DNA from: Nitrospirota bacterium
Lineage (GTDB): Bacteria; Nitrospirota; Nitrospiria; 2-01-FULL-66-17
Reading direction: 5' to 3'
DNA: 64,000 bases
Assembly (NCBI GenBank): GCA_040757335.1
Contig: JBFLXB010000018.1
Span: 1 to 64,000 of the forward strand
Of this stretch, positions 1 through 8,206 are shown piece by piece; the stretch's first letter is position 1; every line of letters begins with the position of its first letter. Both the position numbers and the translations under genes were made by a program. The notes under the pieces are model-generated. The model saw only the letters and a program-made list of their open reading frames with translations. It made no database searches and had not been told where the DNA came from.

Positions 1-1542
1 GCCGCCACCCCCACCGCCGGCCGGAGGAGGGAGGGCCGAGGCCACGGTCACGGCAAAGGCCTGGCTGCCGACCCCGCCACGGTTGTCATCGGCTTGGACC
101 TGAATGGTGATTGGATCGCCCACGAGCGACTCGGTGGGCGTCCAGGAGATGACTCCGGTGCCGGCGTCGATCGTCATCCCAGGAGGCGGGGCAACCAGGA
201 CGTACTGAACCAAATCAGTATCCGCATCAGTCGCAATGACGGTCACCGATAAGGGCGAGCCTGCGGTGAGGGTCTGGTCCGTGATCGGGTCGACCTGGGG
301 CACACTGTTGACGAACACATCGAACACTTGGGTGACCGGCCCGCTGCCGTTGTCCACCGAGACGGTCACACTGTGGGGAGCGCCAGCGATGAGCGCGCTG
401 GCATCGCCCGCGGCGGGGGCCCAGGTGAGCCGGCCGTTGCCGTCGATCGCCATGCTGGCAGGGCCCGAAACACCGTACGTGAGTGCGGCGTCAAGATTCG
501 CCCCGTCCACCGCGACCACGTCGTACACCAGGGTGTCGCCCAACGTCACGGCAGCGGGCGGCGATGACAGGATCGCCAAGCCGGCCAATGCGGAGTCGAT
601 GGCGCGGACCATGGTAATCATGCCGCCAGGGAACTGGTCCGCGTTCGTGATGTCCAACCGCCGGTCAAACAGGGGGTAGTCGCCTGGAACCGCGGCGGTG
701 ACAATCACGTCCCGGGTTTGGCCCGGGGCCATCACCACTGTAAACGCATCCTGGGGATAGGTCGTGAGGTTGGCATCGTCGGCAATGCCGCGCTGCGCCA
801 AGCCCTTGATCACGATCACGTGGTCTTGCGACCCTGCGTTGACGTACCGCAGGAGGAGCTTTTCGCCGGTCTTGACCAGCACGTCCTGGGTGTCGGGGTA
901 GGCCTTGCCGTTGATCAACCAGTATTTCGGAGCAAAGTAGATCGGGTTATAGGGGTTGCCCGCAGCCACCTCGGCGTGCCACGCCGGGTCAATGTCGCTC
1001 AGCACCACCACCTGCTCGCGGTCAAACGTCCCTGCCGGATACCCTTGCACCACCACCGCGCCGTACAGACCCATCTGGACCTGCTCGGCCTGGTTCGTGC
1101 CACTCTCATAGAGATACGTCCCAGGACCCGGGGGCGTGAACGTGAATGAACCGGATCCCCCTGCCGCAACCATTGCCGCCGTAAAGGTCCCGGCGCCGGT
1201 CGGCCCTGTGCCAGGAGTGGGCACGGCCTGGACGGTCATCCCAGGAACGAGGACCGAAACCGCTTCGTCCAGATCATTCTTCAGGTTGATCACCAGGCTG
1301 TCGCCGGCTGGAACCACCAGCGTGGGGCCGGGAAGGGTGGCTGGAGGGTTCGACGCGCAGAGGGGGTCGCTCCCGCAGTCCGCAAACCCCCGAATCTCCA
1401 CGGGTGTACCGTCCGGCATGGTCACGGACCCGGTGGTCGCGCGCAGGCTATAGGTCACGGCCTCGGCAGAGCCCGCTACCAACGCGCTCGCGAACACGGC
1501 CAGACCCCCGACAAAGAGCTGTAGTCTCGTTCGGCTTAACAT
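1..1542 (-). CDS. Multicopper-oxidase-like secreted protein with Ig/cadherin-like repeats, C-terminus off window
   Basis: The reading frame starts at the ATG at 1542, behind an AAGGGGAG ribosome site, and is still open at base 1 (at least 513 residues). Residues 1-28 form a signal peptide ending SAEA. Two cupredoxin-type domains follow (about 30-175 and 176-315), with the usual oxidase landmarks GTYLYESGTN (141-150) and EQVQMGLYGAVVV. Two putative-Ig/cadherin-like repeats lie at about 322-415 and 418-502, then a Pro/Gly-rich linker. The copper ligands look lost: the usual YHSG histidine is Glu (YESG), and no HxH or HCH motif is visible in the part seen. It is the last of three tandem oxidase genes on this strand. 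It may be a structural or substrate-binding paralogue, or its copper site may lie beyond the edge. Confidence 0.75.
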   Translation of the reverse strand, partial: MLSRTRLQLFVGGLAVFASALVAGSAEAVTYSLRATTGSVTMPDGTPVEIRGFADCGSDPLCASNPPATLPGPTLVVPAGDSLVINLKNDLDEAVSVLVPGMTVQAVPTPGTGPTGAGTFTAAMVAAGGSGSFTFTPPGPGTYLYESGTNQAEQVQMGLYGAVVVQGYPAGTFDREQVVVLSDIDPAWHAEVAAGNPYNPIYFAPKYWLINGKAYPDTQDVLVKTGEKLLLRYVNAGSQDHVIVIKGLAQRGIADDANLTTYPQDAFTVVMAPGQTRDVIVTAAVPGDYPLFDRRLDITNADQFPGGMITMVRAIDSALAGLAILSSPPAAVTLGDTLVYDVVAVDGANLDAALTYGVSGPASMAIDGNGRLTWAPAAGDASALIAGAPHSVTVSVDNGSGPVTQVFDVFVNSVPQVDPITDQTLTAGSPLSVTVIATDADTDLVQYVLVAPPPGMTIDAGTGVISWTPTESLVGDPITIQVQADDNRGGVGSQAFAVTVASALPPPAGGGGGG

Positions 1543-1590
1543 CGCTCCCCTTCCCTCTTCTCCAACAATCAGTGAAAGTGCGTCGCTCAG

Positions 1591-2883
1591 TTACGGTGTG
1601 GGCGGCATGATCATGATATGCGTCATCATGCCGCCGGGACCCTCGTCAAAGTTCTGAATCTCCTGCTCGTGGTGGCTGTGAAACATCATGTAGTGTTCAC
1701 CCATCCCCTCGTTGAGCGAGACGTGTTTAGCTCCCAACTCACCCGTCTGCCCCAAGAATGGGCTTCCGCTGTACAGCTCGCCGAATGTCAGGTCTGCGTT
1801 CGGATCATTGCTCGGCGGCCCCACCACCACGGGAAGCGCCTCGCCGTGCCCCAATGTCGACTCAGCGGTCTCCAGAGCATCGGCCGGAGCGTGCCCGTAG
1901 ACGTCCCACCCCAGATCTTTGCCCTCCCACGTATAGATCGCGTCCACGGTCTGGCCCGCGGACACCGACTGCGTGAACCGCCCGATCGCCAGATCAGCCA
2001 CTCCCGCCGACGGATCGCTCTGCAGCAACCGCCCGTCCTGCGCGATCACCTGGGCGTGGTTCCCGTGGTGGTGGAACGGGTGAAGATCGCGGTCCACCGT
2101 GGCCATGCGAAAGAGCACCCGCTCGCCGGGGAACATGGAGATCATCGAGCCCACGGGCTGACTTACCAGGTGCGGGACGTTATCCGGCAAGAGCGTGTCG
2201 GGATACCCGCGGCCATTGACGAACCAATAGGCCGGTAGATACGACGTGGCCTGATACGGTTGGCCCCGTTCCACCAGCTCGTGTTGGATGGGATCCATGG
2301 CGCTCAAGAGCAAAAAGTGCTCGCGATCGTAGGCCGTGTCGGGCGTGTCGTAGGCCTGGCCGGCCGCGGCGGGCCGCACGATGATGCCCCCGATCAATCC
2401 CATGTCGAGATGCTTGGTGAGGTACGTTCCGCTGTGGTAGTAGTACGTCCCGGGCTTCGTCGCCGTGAACGTATAGCTCACGGTTCCGCCGGGCGCTGCC
2501 TCGGGCGCCAGGGAGCGCAGCGTGGCGCGTTCGCCGACGGTTTCATACACCGGCGCCTGGTTGGGGACGTCCTGGCCGAAGAACACGATCGACACCGGAT
2601 CCGCCTTTAGAGGCCCGGCCCCGTCGGGATCCGGCAGGTTGTTGGTCAGATTGACCGTGACGTCGTCGCCGACGCTCACCTCGATCAACGGCCCCGGGTA
2701 GCGAAACCCGGTCGCATCCCCAAACGACCACGTGTAGACCTGGCCGCCGTCCGGTGTGCTGATGTACCCGGCCTTCGCCTGAAGGTCGTAGACCACCGAC
2801 GCAGCGGTCGCTGGTGCCGTCGCGCCCAGAAGGGTCGCGACCCCCAGAGCGACCATGAACAGCCGTTGCCCCGTGCTCAACAT
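1591..2883 (-). CDS. Periplasmic multicopper oxidase
   Basis: This is a 430-residue secreted multicopper oxidase. I chose the ATG at 2883 because AAGGAG lies 8 bases upstream and it begins a clean signal peptide (MLSTGQRLFM...ATA); an in-frame ATG 36 bases upstream has neither. Cupredoxin domains carry the histidine motifs YYYHSGTYLTKHLDMGL in the first third, HPFHHHGNH in the middle and MMFHSHHEQEI near the C-terminus, so trinuclear and type-1 copper ligands appear present. The C-terminus is Met-rich (GGMMTHIMIMPP). The family oxidises phenolics, metals or Cu(I) with reduction of oxygen; the substrate cannot be read from sequence. It lies 55 bases after the upstream oxidase gene and 48 bases before the next, consistent with one operon. 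Confidence 0.85.
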   Translation of the reverse strand: MLSTGQRLFMVALGVATLLGATAPATAASVVYDLQAKAGYISTPDGGQVYTWSFGDATGFRYPGPLIEVSVGDDVTVNLTNNLPDPDGAGPLKADPVSIVFFGQDVPNQAPVYETVGERATLRSLAPEAAPGGTVSYTFTATKPGTYYYHSGTYLTKHLDMGLIGGIIVRPAAAGQAYDTPDTAYDREHFLLLSAMDPIQHELVERGQPYQATSYLPAYWFVNGRGYPDTLLPDNVPHLVSQPVGSMISMFPGERVLFRMATVDRDLHPFHHHGNHAQVIAQDGRLLQSDPSAGVADLAIGRFTQSVSAGQTVDAIYTWEGKDLGWDVYGHAPADALETAESTLGHGEALPVVVGPPSNDPNADLTFGELYSGSPFLGQTGELGAKHVSLNEGMGEHYMMFHSHHEQEIQNFDEGPGGMMTHIMIMPPTP

Positions 2884-2938
2884 ATCGATCTCCTTCTGTC
2901 CCTCAAAGCCATGGTTCACACTGTTCCAGTTTGGAACG

Positions 2939-4264
2939 TTAGTTCACGATGCGGATTTCGGTGATCATGCCGTTCTGGTTCTCGGACTGCGCCCCGGCGA
3001 GTTGATCTTCCCGAGACAGGCCGCTCTGCTTGTTCAGCTCCCGCGCGTGCAGGAAATAGGTCTCGCCCGGGTTCAACCCGGTCGTGTCGATGATGATGTC
3101 GGCGGTCTTGCCGCCAGCCATCGAGTACACGGTCTTCTTAAACGACAAATCCTTCCCAACCAACGGCCCTGCGCCGTCAGGATCCGGGCCCCGCAGGAGC
3201 TTGGCGTCCTCACCCACCACGTGCATGCGAATGCCGGGGATTGTCACGGTGTGGGTCTGAAATCCCAGGTTCACCAGCCGGATCAGCACGCGCTGGTTGG
3301 GCTGCGCCGTGATCAGTGAGGAGATCGGCTGGGAAAAATAGTCTTCTCTGTTGTACATGCAGCCGGGCAGACACGGGGCGTCCCTTGAAACCACGGTGTC
3401 GGGATAGGAGCGGCCGTTGAGGGTATAGTAGTGCGGCCGGAAGGTGTGCCACTGGGTCTGCCCCTCCTGGATCGTGTCCAGGTTATGGTGCTTCTCGGCG
3501 TCCAGCTCTTGAAGGAGTAAGTTGTACGCCACGTCATACTGCGTGTTCGGCGCTAGTCCTCCGTCGTTATACGCGAACGTGGCGGAAGGCGTGTCCTGCG
3601 CCGGTTTGACGATGATCGTTCCGACCATGCCCAATTGGATGTGCTCGGTTGGTTCAAAGTGGCAGTGGTAGGGGTAAGTTCCCGGGTCATTGACCTTGTA
3701 GTAGTAGGTGAAGTCGCTGTATGGAGGCACCATCACCGACAGCTCGGGCACGCCGTCGAAAATCGCCATGGCGTGCGGAAAGCCGTGGAAGTGCAGGGTA
3801 TGCGGGTCAGCGAGATCCACCCGGACGAAAAATCCCAGGTTGGTCTCGGTGATGTACAGATCCTGCCCTTCTTTGACTTCAATGGTCGGCGCCGGGAGAT
3901 TCGCCTTGTACTTGTAGTCCACGATGTGTTCCTCCGGCACCCCGGTCAAATCAACGAATCCAAAGATGTAGTGGAAGGTGCCGTCCGACATCCTGATGGT
4001 TCCGTCCGTCACGCCAAGCCGCACACACTTGACGTTGGGGTCGGCATCAAAGATCCCGTTGCCGTTCCGGTCATTGTCCTCCGGACCCGGAGCGCCCCCT
4101 GACGACCAACCGGTCGGCATATTGTCGAGATCGTTCGGGCACTGCACACCAGGGCCCACGGGCGTTGAAGTCACCGCGGAAGCCGGACCAGCAAGGGCCA
4201 GCCCCCACGCGACCAGCGCGAGTCCGCCGATTACGAACCTGAAACCTCTCGAACATTCACCCAT
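2939..4264 (-). CDS. Periplasmic multicopper oxidase, first gene of the oxidase cluster
   Basis: The protein has 441 residues; the start at 4264 has AAGGAG 8 bases upstream. Residues 1-30 are a signal peptide (FVIGGLALVAWGLALAGPASA). A calcium-loop-like acidic stretch (DNDRNGNGIFDADPN) follows at about residues 63-77. Domain 1 has HTLHFHGFPHA and YPYHCHFEPTEHIQLGM, a type-1 and trinuclear copper signature placed in the first half, as in two-domain oxidases and Cu nitrite-reductase relatives. Domain 2 has THTVTIPGIRMHVVGEDAKLL. Together with the two genes downstream it forms a three-gene oxidase cluster. A palindrome at 4380-4402 may control it. Nitrite reductase and laccase-like activity are both possible. 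Confidence 0.85.
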   Translation of the reverse strand: MGECSRGFRFVIGGLALVAWGLALAGPASAVTSTPVGPGVQCPNDLDNMPTGWSSGGAPGPEDNDRNGNGIFDADPNVKCVRLGVTDGTIRMSDGTFHYIFGFVDLTGVPEEHIVDYKYKANLPAPTIEVKEGQDLYITETNLGFFVRVDLADPHTLHFHGFPHAMAIFDGVPELSVMVPPYSDFTYYYKVNDPGTYPYHCHFEPTEHIQLGMVGTIIVKPAQDTPSATFAYNDGGLAPNTQYDVAYNLLLQELDAEKHHNLDTIQEGQTQWHTFRPHYYTLNGRSYPDTVVSRDAPCLPGCMYNREDYFSQPISSLITAQPNQRVLIRLVNLGFQTHTVTIPGIRMHVVGEDAKLLRGPDPDGAGPLVGKDLSFKKTVYSMAGGKTADIIIDTTGLNPGETYFLHARELNKQSGLSREDQLAGAQSENQNGMITEIRIVN

Positions 4265-4379
4265 TGCCCACTCCTTAGTTGAATACGGCGATTGGTTGCC
4301 TGGACCTATCGATATCTGCTGGTACGCGGACCAGTCAGAACCCGCGAATCATCCCGGACATGGCCGACCACAGGGCGTC

Positions 4380-4402
4380 AAAATGGCTCCTGGAGCCATT
4401 TT
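4380..4402. promoter_or_regulatory. Perfect 23-bp palindrome, candidate operator
   Basis: AAAATGGCTCC-T-GGAGCCATTTT has two 11-base arms around one base. It lies about 115 bases upstream of the first oxidase gene and 130 bases beyond the LuxR-family gene. The one-base centre and lack of a T-tract favour a protein-binding site over a terminator. The LuxR-type regulator next door is an obvious candidate binder, but that is inference. Confidence 0.5.
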
Positions 4403-4455
4403 AGATGCTGTACCGATTTAGAGTACAACTATAAAGGTACTTGGATCGGTTCGAC

Positions 4456-4477
4456 AATCCCCTCGAAAGAGGGGATT
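4456..4477 (-). terminator. GAAA-tetraloop hairpin after the LuxR gene
   Basis: AATCCCCTC-GAAA-GAGGGGATT forms a perfect 9-bp stem with a GNRA loop on the plus strand. It lies 54 bases past the LuxR stop codon. No T-run follows, so a factor-dependent or processing role is as likely as intrinsic termination. Confidence 0.4.
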
Positions 4478-4531
4478 GAGCAGGGAATCAGCGACGCCGC
4501 GCCTGGTCCTGGCCGATGCCGCAGGCTCAGC

Positions 4532-5677
4532 TCAGGAGGACCCCGAGGGCCCGCGAGCGAGCACCGAGGAGATCCCTGACCGCGTTGTGACGCCGAGCTT
4601 GGGCATGATACGTTTGATGTGCTCTTTGATCGTGTACTCGGATAGTTCCAGGGCGCCGGCAATCTCCTTGTTGGTCTGGCCAAGCGCGATGGCCTGGGCG
4701 ACCGCGATTTCGCGCGGGGTGAGCCCGAACTGCGCGACGACTCGCCCCAGATCAATCCCGGTTTGCCTGATCCGCTCGATCAAGATGAGAACGTGCGGCT
4801 TGGAACTCCGATCTATGGCCTGAAGCATCGTGCAACGAATCGAGAACTTTTCCCCCCCAAGAGAACATAGGTACGCCGGGGACGGCGAAGACCGATAACC
4901 GCCCCCTTCGGGATCACTCGCCGGCCGTTCCAGAACTTGGTGGCACGTCTCAGCCAGTACCCTTGGAAGGGTCATGGGCCCGGCCTGACCACCAGCCTGA
5001 GCCTCCAGCAGTTCGATCAAATCGAGGGCTTCGCGATTCGCGGATGCCAGTCGGCCTTCGTGGTCGACGACCAGCACTCCGGGGTGGCCTCTCCGGCCGG
5101 CAAGCACCCCAAGCGGCTGCAGCTCGCCCGTCTCGTCGCCCGGGTTGAAGCCGCCGTCCAAGGCGCGTCCAAGTGCCACGGTCAGCGACGCCGCGAACGC
5201 GACGTCTACTTTTGAGAAGTCGGGTTGCCCGACAATTCGCCACACACAGAACTGGCCGATCCGGCTGCCATCCAAAGTCTGAACGCTGCCGATCAGCGAC
5301 GCCCCCAACCGGTTCGGATCCAGCACCGTCTCCGCGAGCCGGGCCTCGTGGTACACGCAGCGCACCGACGCCTCCGATCCGCGGATCACGGGTCTGGATT
5401 GCATGGAGTGGCGTTTGGTTCGAAGACAGCGTACGAGGGGATACAGATACCGGTGGTCCAGGTTCTCCAAAACGGCTCCGACAATTCGACCGCTCGCGGG
5501 GCAGAAGAACAAGAGTGCGGCGGCGTGAAAGGAGATTGTCGTTCGCAGCACCGCGAAGAACCGCCGCACCTTCTCCTCGCGCGAGATCGGAGAGGCCGCC
5601 AACGCTTCAATCGCGCAGACAACCTTTCGTTGGTAAGGCGACAGCACTTTTTTGGACAAACCCGTCTGCACCGGCAT
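4532..5677 (-). CDS. LuxR-family transcriptional regulator
   Basis: This 381-residue protein has a C-terminal LuxR/NarL-type helix-turn-helix at about 318-375 (LTPREIAVAQAIALGQTNKEIA followed by a recognition helix containing SEYTIKEHIKRIMPKLG). The N-terminal ~170 residues look GAF-like (FHAAALLFFCPASGRIVGAV) and a PAS-like segment follows (VLVVDHEGRLASANREALDL). No phospho-acceptor receiver domain is present, so it probably senses a ligand rather than a histidine kinase. Its 5' end overlaps the ankyrin remnant. Proximity to the oxidase cluster and the palindrome at 4380 suggests it controls those genes; this is inference. Confidence 0.8.
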   Translation of the reverse strand: MPVQTGLSKKVLSPYQRKVVCAIEALAASPISREEKVRRFFAVLRTTISFHAAALLFFCPASGRIVGAVLENLDHRYLYPLVRCLRTKRHSMQSRPVIRGSEASVRCVYHEARLAETVLDPNRLGASLIGSVQTLDGSRIGQFCVWRIVGQPDFSKVDVAFAASLTVALGRALDGGFNPGDETGELQPLGVLAGRRGHPGVLVVDHEGRLASANREALDLIELLEAQAGGQAGPMTLPRVLAETCHQVLERPASDPEGGGYRSSPSPAYLCSLGGEKFSIRCTMLQAIDRSSKPHVLILIERIRQTGIDLGRVVAQFGLTPREIAVAQAIALGQTNKEIAGALELSEYTIKEHIKRIMPKLGVTTRSGISSVLARGPSGSS

Positions 5678-6074
5678 CGCCGCTGACTTCTATCTTTACT
5701 CTGTTGCGGAGTAGACCTTTCTCGACCGGCCTTTCATCCGCCTGAGCGTTGCCGTTGCGTGCGATTTCAGGGGCCCGGCACACCTGCCCTACGCGTGCCG
5801 CCCACATCAGCGGCGTCAAACCGTCCTGGTCCGCTTCGTCGACGACCACCCCCCGGGTCAACAGCCGCGTGACGGACGCGTCGTCACCGTTGACCGAAGC
5901 CCTTGACAACGGGCTCAGCCCCGCGGTCTGTGCGACGCTCATCGACGGGGGAACATTCTCCTCGTGCCGCGGAAAAGGGACGTTCCTAACTGCCTCGATT
6001 CCGCCCACTGATGTTTGGGACGCGGACCAATCCCGAGACGTGCCCCCCGCACTAACTTCTTCCCCGAGAGCCAT
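5607..6074 (-). pseudogene. Ankyrin-repeat protein remnant
   Basis: One complete ankyrin-type repeat can be read (GLSPLSRASVNGDDASVTRLLTRG) and the start of a second (DGLTPLMWAAR). After MWAAR the frame continues into about 55 residues with no repeat character, overlapping the LuxR start by 71 bases. The expected continuation of the repeat is missing, so the 3' part was probably lost by deletion or frameshift. The ATG at 6074 lies just after the SHOCT gene stop. It could still be expressed as a short hybrid protein. Confidence 0.5.
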
Positions 6075-6081
6075 GACCTTT

Positions 6082-6312
6082 CTACGCGATGTGCCGTTTC
6101 TTCTCTTCGAATTCATCCTTTGAGACTTCGCCTCGGGCGTATCGTTTCTTCAGGATCTCCAGAGCCGTCTCCTCAGTTCTTCCCGCCCCTGTACCCTTCT
6201 GCACCGCCCAGACGACCAACAAGACGACCCCCACGATCACCAGGATCCAGAAAATCGTGTTCAAGAGCATCCATAGCCCGATCCCTCCGCCCATCATTCC
6301 ACCATCCATCAT
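6082..6312 (-). CDS. Small membrane protein with SHOCT domain
   Basis: This 76-residue protein has a Met/Gly-rich N-terminus (MMDGGMMGGGIGLW), one transmembrane helix (about residues 15-38, FWILVIVGVVLLVVWAV) and a C-terminal short SHOCT motif (ALEILKKRYARGEVSKDEFEEKKRHI). The ATG at 6312 has GGGAG about 9 bases upstream; an ATG five codons earlier has no ribosome site. SHOCT proteins are common in metal- and stress-related neighbourhoods and probably act as oligomerisation adaptors. The function is unknown. Confidence 0.75.
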   Translation of the reverse strand: MMDGGMMGGGIGLWMLLNTIFWILVIVGVVLLVVWAVQKGTGAGRTEETALEILKKRYARGEVSKDEFEEKKRHIA

Positions 6313-6416
6313 CGTCTTCGCTCCCATTCTCGTATGTGGGAATGACGCATCCTCTCGGTACGAATTCTATAGCGCCCGGTGGCAAACATTTGCCCTGTTG
6401 GCCAAGGTCCAACCTA

Positions 6417-7271
6417 TCAGGCGTGGGCATGGGGACGCACCAGCTCAGCCTGGTCGGACGGGTGAGGGGCTCGGCCTGATGTCAGCCATCGCACGGTCGA
6501 CTCGTACGAGCGGTGGATCAGCTCGGCCGCGCGACCGAAGTCCGCGGGAGAGACGTCGAGGGGACACAGCGGTGGAACAACGTGAAGCCTGCACTGTTGC
6601 TCGAAGCGCTGAACGTCCAGCGCAAGCCGCCAGCCGATCATGAGCGCGAGGGCTTGCAGCGCCATGCTGATCGCGGTCCGAGGGGTGTGCGGCAACGTGC
6701 ACGCGTATCCGGCGGGCAGGACATAGATCGATTTCGCGCCGAGGCCGACCGCATGAGAGATAGGGGTGTTGTCGGAGACGCCCCCGTCCATGAGGTCGCG
6801 CCCGTCGATGCGCACCGGCGGGAACACCGCCGGGACGGCGGTGCTGGCGAGAATCGCCTCCGCCGCATCGCCCCGGGAGAGCAGCACCGCGGCCCCGGTC
6901 CTGACCTCAGTCGCCACGACGTGGAGCGGAACAACGGCGTCTTCCAGGCGCGACAGCGCTACGTGTTGCCGGATGAGGCGGGTCAACGCATTCGGGCGCA
7001 CGAGCGAGTTGCGAAAGCCGTAGTACCCGAGCGCTCCCTGGATCGGCCCGATGGGGAACACGTCCTTGCGGCGCAGCGAGCGCCAGATACCGGCCAGGTG
7101 ATCGACGGCGCCCGCTTCCCGCCGCCCCGCGATGAACGCGCCGTTCAGCGCCCCGACCGAAGTCCCCACGATCAGGTCGGGGCGGATGCCGTGTTCGTCC
7201 AGAGCGCGCAGCATCCCCACCTGCACCGCGCCCAGGCTCGCCCCACCGGATAGCACGAACGCGATCGACAT
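6417..7271 (-). CDS. Patatin-like phospholipase (RssA/NTE family)
   Basis: This 284-residue lipid acyl hydrolase has an N-terminal oxyanion-hole loop (VLSGGASLGAVQVG), the nucleophile elbow GTSVG (about residue 38) and the partner aspartate in DGGVSDNTPI (DG-A/G motif). These make the complete Ser-Asp dyad of bacterial patatins. The start at 7271 has GGGAGAGG upstream. The length matches the RssA-type cytosolic family. No signal peptide is visible. It is followed by the SHOCT gene about 105 bases downstream. Confidence 0.88.
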   Translation of the reverse strand: MSIAFVLSGGASLGAVQVGMLRALDEHGIRPDLIVGTSVGALNGAFIAGRREAGAVDHLAGIWRSLRRKDVFPIGPIQGALGYYGFRNSLVRPNALTRLIRQHVALSRLEDAVVPLHVVATEVRTGAAVLLSRGDAAEAILASTAVPAVFPPVRIDGRDLMDGGVSDNTPISHAVGLGAKSIYVLPAGYACTLPHTPRTAISMALQALALMIGWRLALDVQRFEQQCRLHVVPPLCPLDVSPADFGRAAELIHRSYESTVRWLTSGRAPHPSDQAELVRPHAHA

Positions 7272-7316
7272 GACCTCTCCCTACTCGCCTTTGGTCAAAG
7301 GACTCCTCTTTGATCG

Positions 7317-7439
7317 CTAGGGGTTTTGAGAGCCCCTTCTTCTCGAGGCTACGTTCCGATCACCCTGGGCTCCTGCCAGGCTCAATGCGACCAACAGCGC
7401 GGACGGCCCGATGGTGTGCTTTCTCGTCTTGGCGTTCAT
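7317..7439 (-). CDS. Putative short secreted peptide or truncated gene
   Basis: A 40-codon frame starts at an ATG with a strong AAGGAG site 7 bases upstream. It begins like a signal peptide (MNAKTRKHTIGPSALLVALSLAGAQG) and then runs only 15 basic residues to a stop. The good ribosome site and export signal suggest a real gene start whose body has been lost. Upstream, at about 7510-7530, a second strong ribosome site (AAAGGAGG) precedes an ATG followed at once by a stop, so 7440-7669 probably also holds decayed sequence; I see no other gene there. Confidence 0.3.
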   Translation of the reverse strand: MNAKTRKHTIGPSALLVALSLAGAQGDRNVASRRRGSQNP

Positions 7440-7669
7440 CTGAATCTCCTTTCCGGTTGATGTATGTGTTGACCGACACCCTTACTCATACTGCTCACGT
7501 CATGCCGAGTGAGGATCAACTCATGCTGCCCTCCTTTCCTCGCTTGCGTCACCGCAACGCAACGCCTGCGTTGCTTCGCCACCTGGGTGGAACTGACCAT
7601 CCAGGTTCTCGGAGCGACGCTCGGAGATGCCTTTTGCCTCTCGTCCCTACTGCCGACCTCACGGCCGCG

Positions 7670-7966
7670 TCATTGATGCAGGGCCGACCGGCTCGATTTC
7701 TCGGATGGCTCGCTCTCCAGCTCGCATCCCCCGCGCGAGAAAAATAGCCCGCGATGAATGGCGCCGATGCTGACCATCCCGACCAGCTTGCCCTGCTCCA
7801 CGACCGGCATGCGACGGAAATTCTTCAGCCCCATATAGGAGGCCGCTTCGAGGATGGGCGTCTCCGGCGAGACCGTTAACGGCTTACGCACCATGATCTC
7901 CGCGGCCTTCTTGGCGAGCACTTCGGGATATCTCTGCTCCATTTCCAGAAAATTCCGGCCGTGCAC
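7670..7966 (-). CDS. CBS-domain protein, probably frameshifted at its 5' end
   Basis: The 98-residue frame contains one clear CBS motif pair (AAEIMVRKPLTVSPETPILEAASYM, FRRMPVVEQGKLVGMVSIGAI) and then a non-homologous tail where a second CBS motif is usual. The only start in frame is a GTG at 7966 without a ribosome site. An ATG at 7997 with AAGGAGG upstream lies 31 bases earlier, one base out of phase. A single-base indel would join them. CBS domains bind adenosyl ligands; partner unknown. Confidence 0.6.
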   Translation of the reverse strand: MHGRNFLEMEQRYPEVLAKKAAEIMVRKPLTVSPETPILEAASYMGLKNFRRMPVVEQGKLVGMVSIGAIHRGLFFSRGGCELESEPSEKSSRSALHQ

Positions 7967-8206
7967 GGTACTTCCGATTCGTATTCCTCGTCACCATCGG
8001 CCTCCTTGGACCAGCACCCTGTTCCGGTAGCTGTGCATTGCGTTGCTCGCCGACTTCACCGCTTGCGGTCAGTCCAATCGCCGCGAGGCCGCGGAGTACA
8101 CGGGTGCACGGCCGCTCTTAAGGCCGCCATAGAAATCGTTGAATGCGGGCGTTGTGAAAATCGGCCATGTAGCTGAATCCATCCCGATCTCCGCGGAGCG
8201 TACCAC

